A DNA stretch of 64,000 nucleotides. It comes from Ladona fulva (lineage: Eukaryota; Arthropoda; Insecta; Odonata; Libellulidae). The notes under the pieces were generated by a model, which was given only the letters and a program-made list of their open reading frames with translations, searched no databases and was not told the origin of the DNA. Made by a program: the position numbers and the translations under genes. Shown one piece after another: positions 57,351 to 64,000 of the stretch. Location: positions 3,211,052-3,275,051 of the forward strand of contig KZ308228.1 of assembly GCA_000376725.2 (NCBI GenBank), written 5' to 3'. Each line of letters starts with the position of its first letter. Position 1 is the first letter of the stretch.

Positions 57351-59004
57351 TATTCATAGTAAATATTTACCATAAATTTATTACTAAATTTGCTGTTCAT
57401 TGTATGATACCGCCGTGGTTAGATCTAAAGTCAGGTGGCGAAGCTAACTTACAGTGTACAACTAACAAAATCAATTTTACAAAGTTTTATACGACTACAA
57501 AACATTTATATATAAGTACCCGTCCATTAACTACATTAGCTTGCAAATTATATAAATTGTTTCTCCTACTTACGAGTATCGATTTGTCTCCTAAATGTCT
57601 CTCACTGTGTACGCTCCTCCGGTTATAAGTGAGCTTACATACCAGCTTCCATTTGCCTAAAGCGTTATTTTCCGCTTTCATTGAAGAATCAAGATCTAGA
57701 ATCTTACCTAAAGCTTTCCTTTCTCTGTAATTGTGTAATCTATTATTATGAAGTAGGTGAGGATTTATTGTTACGTCTTCTTCTAGATTTAATATAAAAG
57801 AACTGAACAAATGAGGCAGAATTCCTCCTGTATGGAGTTATTCGTCCCAACCTTCTTTTGATCTCCACCTCTTGCTCTTCATAGTTAGTTATTCACTTTT
57901 TACAGTTTCTATTTCAACCCCTATGATATTGTGCAGATTATCTTCCTTTCTGGGACAGAAAAATCTTCGAAGTTCGGAAATAATACCACTTCTGGAGCCT
58001 GCTATCTAGTGGCCACTTCACAAACTACTCAAGTCTCATAAACTGCACCTAATCTCCTTATTGCATGTCTTTTTCGTCCAGACGAAAGAAAAAGAACAAT
58101 GATATGACCAAAATAGGAAACGAGGCAAAAAGAATTAAGCGAACAAGTCGAGAGGAAGACCCGAAGCTATTTTTTTCAGAAACTGCCGATCACTTACATG
58201 TAGCCTTCGGAAGCTTTTTCTTTTATTTGGGCCTGACATTAAAGGAGGAAGGGAAATGTTCTGCAAAGGAATGGAGGAAGGAACGAACGAGAAAAGGATG
58301 AATCGTGCAGAAGACTTTCTCAAAGCCAAGTCCTTGAGTAGCCCAACAAGGTGTAAAGATTGAGGAAGCAAGGATAAGGAACGTGAAGGATACAGAGCGA
58401 AAAATAAGTATACAGACAAGAGAGAGTTTCAGCATGCGCTTAGTGGTTAACCGATACATTCCGAAAACCTCGATGCGCATGCGCGAAACTTTACGGTGCC
58501 CTAGTCTAACTCGCATGCACGTGTACTCCTGGAGTTTTCACGTCGACGATAAGAGATGGGTCTACGATTTCCGCTGTGATGAAACTCTCAAATAATCTTA
58601 CAACACTATCAAAGGAATTGATAATCATTATTTGTATCATTAATTTGATCATTCATCAGTTTTCAAACATTTCCATGCCAATATCTTACCCTACACTGAA
58701 GTAGTAAATTGATAGCTCCTTATTTTCCCTCATTCTGTAGAACATCTTCAAAAGTCACCTTAATCGTTCTCCAGCTCATCGATTGACTGAATTCTTATCC
58801 AACTGTTTCCTCTTTTACTTTATAACTGATCTTCAGTCACATCTTTGATGAATACGTTCCCATATGAAGTAGCTCAAAATATACTCAGTGAACTACTCCC
58901 CTTCCCAGTACAATAACTTCCCTGTTAATTCCCTCTTGAGCATTCGTCGTGAAATCTCTTTTTGATCTTTCTGTTACTTATGATTGTGTTTATTTTCCCT
59001 TAAT
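57351..59004. other. Non-coding DNA, nothing recognised
   Basis: Frames at 57254-57628 (+), 57487-57810 (-) and 58065-58595 (both strands) conflict with each other and resemble nothing known. Confidence 0.45.
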
Positions 59005-59017
59005 AACGCACATGAGG

Positions 59018-59058
59018 GCAAGGTGAAACGGACATTTTCATGTCCGTTTCTCCTTGGG
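59018..59058. mobile_element. Minimal family C insertion: tail hairpin with 13-bp target duplication
   Basis: Exact direct repeats AACGCACATGAGG (59005-59017 and 59059-59071) flank only 41 bases. These consist of a perfect 11-bp hairpin GAAACGGACAT-TTTC-ATGTCCGTTTC (59025-59050) extended by GCAAG on one side and CTTGG on the other. This is the family C tail and its inverse with no tRNA core between them. Confidence 0.75.
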
Positions 59059-59071
59059 AACGCACATGAGG

Positions 59072-60989
59072 ACTTCATGATGCGAAATATCCGCTATAAA
59101 CAATCCATTGGTAAATTTTAGTAGTTTTTCACGATTTCACGATACATCAAAATTATTACTTTACCATTACTTCCGTAAAACACGAGGAAATATCTTTATC
59201 TCTGAATTTTTCTTAAAGAACATGAGAGAACCGCCTATTTCTATAGTGGCCGATGTGAAAGTCTTTAGAGCAGTTCTTCCGGTGATAGATTTTTCTTACC
59301 CACAGAGCCATTATGTAAACCCATGAACATTCAATCTAATTTACTTTTAGACATTTACCTCACATATGATGTATGAATTTGAGATCAACTTCAATGATGA
59401 GGATTTTGGAGCTTCGGAAATTTGATTAATTTTTTTCTTCTAAGTGAATGGGAAATCTTCCACGATAGCAAATGAACCAGAAGGAAAAGCACCTAACTTT
59501 GGGATCTAATTGTAAGTTAGATTAATTGATCAGCCAAAATTAAAAAGAGTATTTTCTCAGCAAGTAATTATAGCAATATGAAAATCCAATGGCTATTGTA
59601 CATGTGTTGTCTATCCGGGTATTTCATGTATGTTTGACTAATGCACAGGGTATAACCTGTGTGAAGCACAACTAGTTTCGCTACTTAAATAACTGCTTCA
59701 GATGAACTTTGGTAGTGAAACTAGCCACCTCAATAGTATTAAAGGAGATTTTTAATTCGTTTCTCTTAGTTTTCGTAACGCCACACAGTGGGCTAGAATC
59801 GAAAAAAGCTGGCCAAGAGGCCAAAAATGGTTTTTTAGAGTGAAGAAAGTGAAACTTCGCATAGATATTCAAACACGATTACATTTTGTTGCTCTGTCCT
59901 TCATTTTTCGTTGCTTGTACACGTCAAAGAGATACAGGGTGTCAAACTTGGGCAATTTTCACAGAAAAGAATGTTCTCGGATTGGTCTGAAAACCTTTCA
60001 AGTTTGCTGTGATACAGGCATGGTTGAAGGAAACAACTGGAAAAACCGATTGTGCCATATTTTAGTATGATTTCTAATCTTTTGATTCGTTATAGTTTTG
60101 TGCTCAAAGATGGGCCTCTGCTCATGTTACACAACAAAATGGCGGACACCTTTTTTTGGCCAAATTTTGAGATAAAGTAAGGAAAACAACTACGAAAACG
60201 GCGATGAACTGCCAAGTCTCTTATACCACGTCAATGTCTAAGGTTTTTAAATATAGAATGTGAAAAAATTGTTTCGATTCACCTGCTACCCTGGGATTGC
60301 GGTGGCTTTTTCGTCCCCGCGGCATGGCCCGACTGAGCGCCACGGTCAATCCGAATTCTGTCGCGTTGCCTATTCGGCTGCATTATATAATCTTTTAGCT
60401 ATTATCATGTTATATTCCGGCTGTAAAAATTATAAATTTATGCCACAGTAATTCTAGACCGTAATAGGAAATTTTTATCTTTGAATTTTCGATTATTGTC
60501 AATTTACTATTAATTATAACCCAACATGATAGCAGAGTAACATTGACCGCTAAGCTAAATAAAATCTTGGACGATATTAAAAGAGAACATAGAAAGTTTA
60601 CTGACCTATGTAAGGGTTAATCGCAAAAACTCATCGCTCCAATATAAAATAGACGTACGCTGCCCTCCCTCCGACTTATATGCGATATTTCACTGAGTAA
60701 AATTAAAGAGAAGTAAGCAATCAATTTCTACTATGTCAATACTCTTAATGATTATATTGAAAAATCAAGGCGTTTACGACATTTATTTCCAATCTTAAAA
60801 CACTGATAAGCATTTAGTACTCTCACAGAAATGTTAATTAAGCATTAATGTAATCCTTTCATGCAACCAATGGTCTCTACCTCTAAATAAGTCAAGGCGT
60901 TCTGATAGGAATTGAATGTCGAGTTATTTTTTATCGAATTCAGCTTCATTATCGAATTCAGCTTGTATTATTTCTGTGAAAATAAATCA
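59072..60989. other. Non-coding DNA with one hairpin
   Basis: Inverted CTAGTTTCGCTACT (59672-59685) and AGTGAAACTAG (59714-59724) enclose CTGCTTCAG; on the minus strand this reads CTGAAGCAG...GCGAAACTAG, vaguely hammerhead-like. No coding signal found. Confidence 0.4.
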
Positions 60990-61195
60990 AACCTCAGTGG
61001 CGGAGTGGTTAGTATGCTAGTCTTCCAACTCTAAGGTTCCGGGATCGAGTCCCGGCTAATCGGAATTTTCCAGTTAGGGATGGATGTCTGTGTTCAGTAC
61101 CTCTCTAGTATCTCTGTTGAGTACCTCACTGAGATTTTCCTATGACTGGATGTTTTTGGGGACTTTAGGAAATAAACGAATGTAATAAATCATCG
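60990..61195 (+). mobile_element. SINE B copy, best preserved
   Basis: Head ACCTCAGTGGCGGAGTGGTT (A box), TATGCTAGTCTTCCAACTC, B box CCGGGATCGAGTCCCGG, linker TAATCGGAATTTTCCAGTTA, then the tail TTTTCCTATGACTGGATG, TTTTTGGGGACTTTAGG and AATAAACGAATGTAAT. The head resembles a class with anticodon arm CTTCCAACTC-type, but I do not assign an isotype. Confidence 0.85.
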
Positions 61196-64000
61196 TAAGA
61201 ATTCGAGACAATCCCTATTGATGAAGGACCTGAATAAAACTTTTTATTCTTATCTTGTAGGTGATATTCAGCTCTAATTTTTTAAAAATATTGATAAAAT
61301 ACTCCAGTTTACGGTGCGAGTTTTCATTTCTTATGTTTTCTCGTATATACCGCCGAAGAAATATTCAGCTCGTCCCTCATGAGAGTATCTACGAGTAAAT
61401 CTCGTAAATGGAAGACATAGGCCAGCAAGAATTTAGAAAGAAAATGGGCGGCTATGTCCACTAAACAGGCAGTAACTTTACAATAAGATAGCGTATGGAA
61501 AACGTTCTGTACATGTATAGTCCTTTATTATTAAAAGCAAAATGTCTTCTTTACAATCGACGTTCAAGTTAAATCTGCATTAATTACAGGTTTATAATTT
61601 CGAAGGGATTTTCTTTGTTTATTCCATTCTTCTGAAAATCGTCCCTAAACGCTCAAATATTGAGTTACTGCGATTTTCGATTCGCCAAAGTTAATTTATG
61701 AATTAATTAAAATTAAAAACTATCAACAAATACTCGTAGCTATTATTACGGTGTTGTTGTAATTGCTGTAATTGATATCCCTTAAAGTAGCCAAGCCAAA
61801 TTTTATTCTTGGTGGTAATTACACGCACTGCTGTTAGAGGTAAAATATATTAAGAACTAAGCTGAGATAAGAGCCGTCCGATTCTCATCTTTGCTTTATT
61901 TTCTTTGATAAAAATACTTTACCCCATTTTACTTTCATCTTCCACTTTGAGAATCAACGGAAAGTTTCGGCAATAACTGATAAAATTCATTTTGCTAAAT
62001 GTATCGCCTATTATAATATTTCCACTACACATTGTCCCTCCTACAAGTCCATCTTATTTTAAGGATATTTACCACGAAAATGAATTCAGTCTTACGCTGA
62101 TTACGATAATCATATGTAATTATCGTAGATGTTTTGTATATAGATTTTTTAATGTCAATATTCAATCATCTAATTTTCTCCCGCATAAGTAAGATAGATG
62201 CAAAAGAAAAATTAAATAAATAGCAGCCAGAAGATGTCCGACTTAGCTCATATTAAATCATAGCTCGTTTTACAAAGAAATGGTACGATTGCTGAAACCG
62301 AGCCGCCTCCTTTCAATCAACGACACTGGTCCAATTCCTCGAAAATTACTCGGACAGCAGACGGAAGGACAAACGGAGACAATGACATGCGAAACTATGA
62401 GACTACTTTTCAGAATGAAAATTAGGCTAAGAAATAAAAGAGAGAGGGAAAGAAAGGATTCGGAGGCTGATGTAAAAACCTCCGTGGTCCGAAAGAAAAA
62501 ACGGAGGCATCGTCTAGCATTGGACGGCAGAGGACATCGGGCAAGATGCCTATGAAGAGAAACACCGTTGATGAGACGGAACGAGAAAAGACGAACGAAA
62601 AAAGCAGGAGGGATGGATATGAGCGGATTTTGAGGACGGAAAGGAATTGGAGAGGGGTTAGGGAATGAGGATTTGAGAAGGGTGGAGGGGGAGGGCTTGC
62701 GGGAATACGGCGGGGGAGTGGGGGTTTTGAAAAAGGTCTCAAGGAGGCACACGTCGTAAAATGAATGGAAAAGTCATTGTGCAGAGGGAGGGTGGAGGTG
62801 GGAGGTTGTGGCATTTCGCCGGGGGAACTTATAGGATAGAACACAATGTAGTCATGAAGAGCTCTCCACTCTCTAGAGAGACAGACAGAATCCCATTCCA
62901 CCGAGTCACTCGGGACGAATAGACGGAGAATAAGGAACAAAAGAGGAACTTGTGTGGCTACGTGCATGTGGTGCTATAGTATTTACTTTCGCCTTTTGTT
63001 TAACGTCCGTGGGATGTTTGTTAAGTTATTACACCATCCTTAGGGGAGAACCAGCTTGGCATGGAACAAACGAGAATCGCTGCATTTTTAAAATCTTAAG
63101 GTTACATAAGAAACGGTTAGCCTCTGTAGAGAAGTGATGGAGAAACAATGTCATGATAAGCATATTAAATGATTTGATATATTTGTACACACGGTGCGGC
63201 CGCCAACTCCAAATATGGCACATGTGACGCCTGAAACAATTTGGGAAAACCTCAAGTAACAAAGACCATTACATCATAGCATAATAGCGTACCCCTACAT
63301 ATTTATATAAAACTGCAATATCCATAACCAGTTTGAAATTTACGCGAGAAAATATACTTGTACAAGATTCATTTGATGATTACAATGTTTGTAAAGTTCC
63401 GGATATGCTACTATATGTAAACTGAATACGCAGACTGCATTTTCTTCTTATGACCAATATTTTTAAACATTTTCCATAAATCTTGCATAATTTAATCAAT
63501 TGTGGAAGGCTTTACTGTGTGGAAATCCATAACAGATAATCGAAGAAAATAAAAATTCACAACTACTTATTTCCACCGTGTATTGAAACCGGTCGTGTTT
63601 TCCATAAATCTTGCATAATTTAATCAATTGTGGAAGGCTTTACTGTGTGGAAATCCATAACAGATAATCGAAGAAAATAAAAATTCACAAGTACTTATTT
63701 CCACCGTGTATTGAAACCGGTCGTGTTTTCAATATACGGTGGAAATAAGTAATTGCGAATTTTTATTTTCTTCGATTATCTTGCATAATTTGTTTTCTCT
63801 CCGCATTATGTAATTACATATTGTTCGATTAAGCTATTTCATAAAACTTTTTATTTATATACCAAAAAGAGTATAGTATAAGAGTATACCTTTCTTATGA
63901 TTATGCGTGGGTAATACCTATAAAAAATTATCTTCTGGGATACCTATTTTTTGAAAGTTTATTAATTTGTCATAAATTTTAATAATTGTTGAAGTGAAAT
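61134..64000. repeat. Large duplicated block, copy 2, running off the window
   Basis: Matches 49102-51840. Includes the purine-rich island (62270-62972) and the family F element (63494-63777, here carrying the tandem unit). Confidence 0.95.
63473..63728. repeat. 128-bp tandem duplication inside the copy-2 foldback
   Basis: Units 63473-63600 and 63601-63728 are identical except one base (CACAACTACTT against CACAAGTACTT). The unit spans the left flank, the head and the left arm of the family F element. The breakpoints share TTTTC, suggesting microhomology. Copy 1 (49102-51840) has a single unit. Confidence 0.92.

Noticed and set aside
58004..58017. Fifth CTCF-like site (CTATCTAGTGGCCA)
   Set aside because: Spacing within the core is one base short and several core positions fail.
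49102..64000. True recent tandem segmental duplication as the default reading
   Set aside because: Not excluded, but single-N joins, the SINE-internal edge and the paired 1.3-kb overlap make assembly redundancy at least as likely.
1..64000. CRISPR array, riboswitches, bacterial operons or rRNA
   Set aside because: No regular direct-repeat/spacer pattern, no polycistronic coding blocks and no rRNA-like sequence; the window is animal nuclear DNA.

Overview
The window reads as non-coding, AT-rich nuclear DNA from an animal, very probably an arthropod. The only coding sequence I can name with confidence is one 205-nt exon on the minus strand (12609-12813). It encodes the coiled lead-in and most of the Rab3-binding zinc finger of the synaptic active-zone protein Rim. 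The rest looks like very large introns or flanking DNA of that gene, filled with short interspersed repeats. There are no bacterial-style operons, CRISPR arrays or ribosomal genes. The call of animal/arthropod rests on the Rim exon with GT-AG borders, non-LTR retrotransposon ends, tRNA-derived SINEs, hAT debris and hammerhead/Penelope-like short elements. The species cannot be fixed from the sequence.

Layout. 1-6.3 kb: AT-rich DNA with several GC-richer islands (1.5-1.7, 2.9-3.3, 3.8-4.5 kb) carrying CTCF-like and CRE-like motifs, plus one LINE 3' end. 6.3-12 kb: mostly empty, two decayed SINEs. 12.0-12.8 kb: a foldback element nested in an older repeat, then the Rim exon. 12.8-25 kb: AT-rich; two SINEs, purine-rich islands at 19.5 and 20.5 kb, a foldback at 23.3 kb. 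25-36 kb: LINE/SINE clusters and inverted tRNA-derived repeats, ending at a 663-base gap (36131-36793). 36.8-43.2 kb: a foldback element with a clear target-site duplication, and GC islands at 38.2-38.9 and 42.6-43.1 kb. 43.2-64 kb: dense repeats plus two large near-identical duplications (43250-44545 = 53722-55017; 49102-51840 = 61134-64000).

Four repeat groups recur. SINE A has a tRNA-like head and a (TAC)n tail. SINE B has a different tRNA-like head and a long conserved tail. Family C has a tRNA-like core between inverted copies of a tail ending CCTTGGGA, often forming long palindromes. Family F is short foldback retroelements sharing a head (core ACTTCGTGG), arms with hammerhead-like CTGATGA/GAAAC cores, and 11-14 bp target-site duplications. 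A Jockey/CR1-type LINE with a (GATGTA)n tail is a plausible mobiliser for the SINEs.

Caution on assembly: isolated single Ns at 13225, 44546, 52801 and 53721 look like contig joins. The 1.3-kb duplication is bounded by two of them, so the 44547-53720 block is probably misplaced or an alternative-haplotype contig rather than a true tandem duplication.
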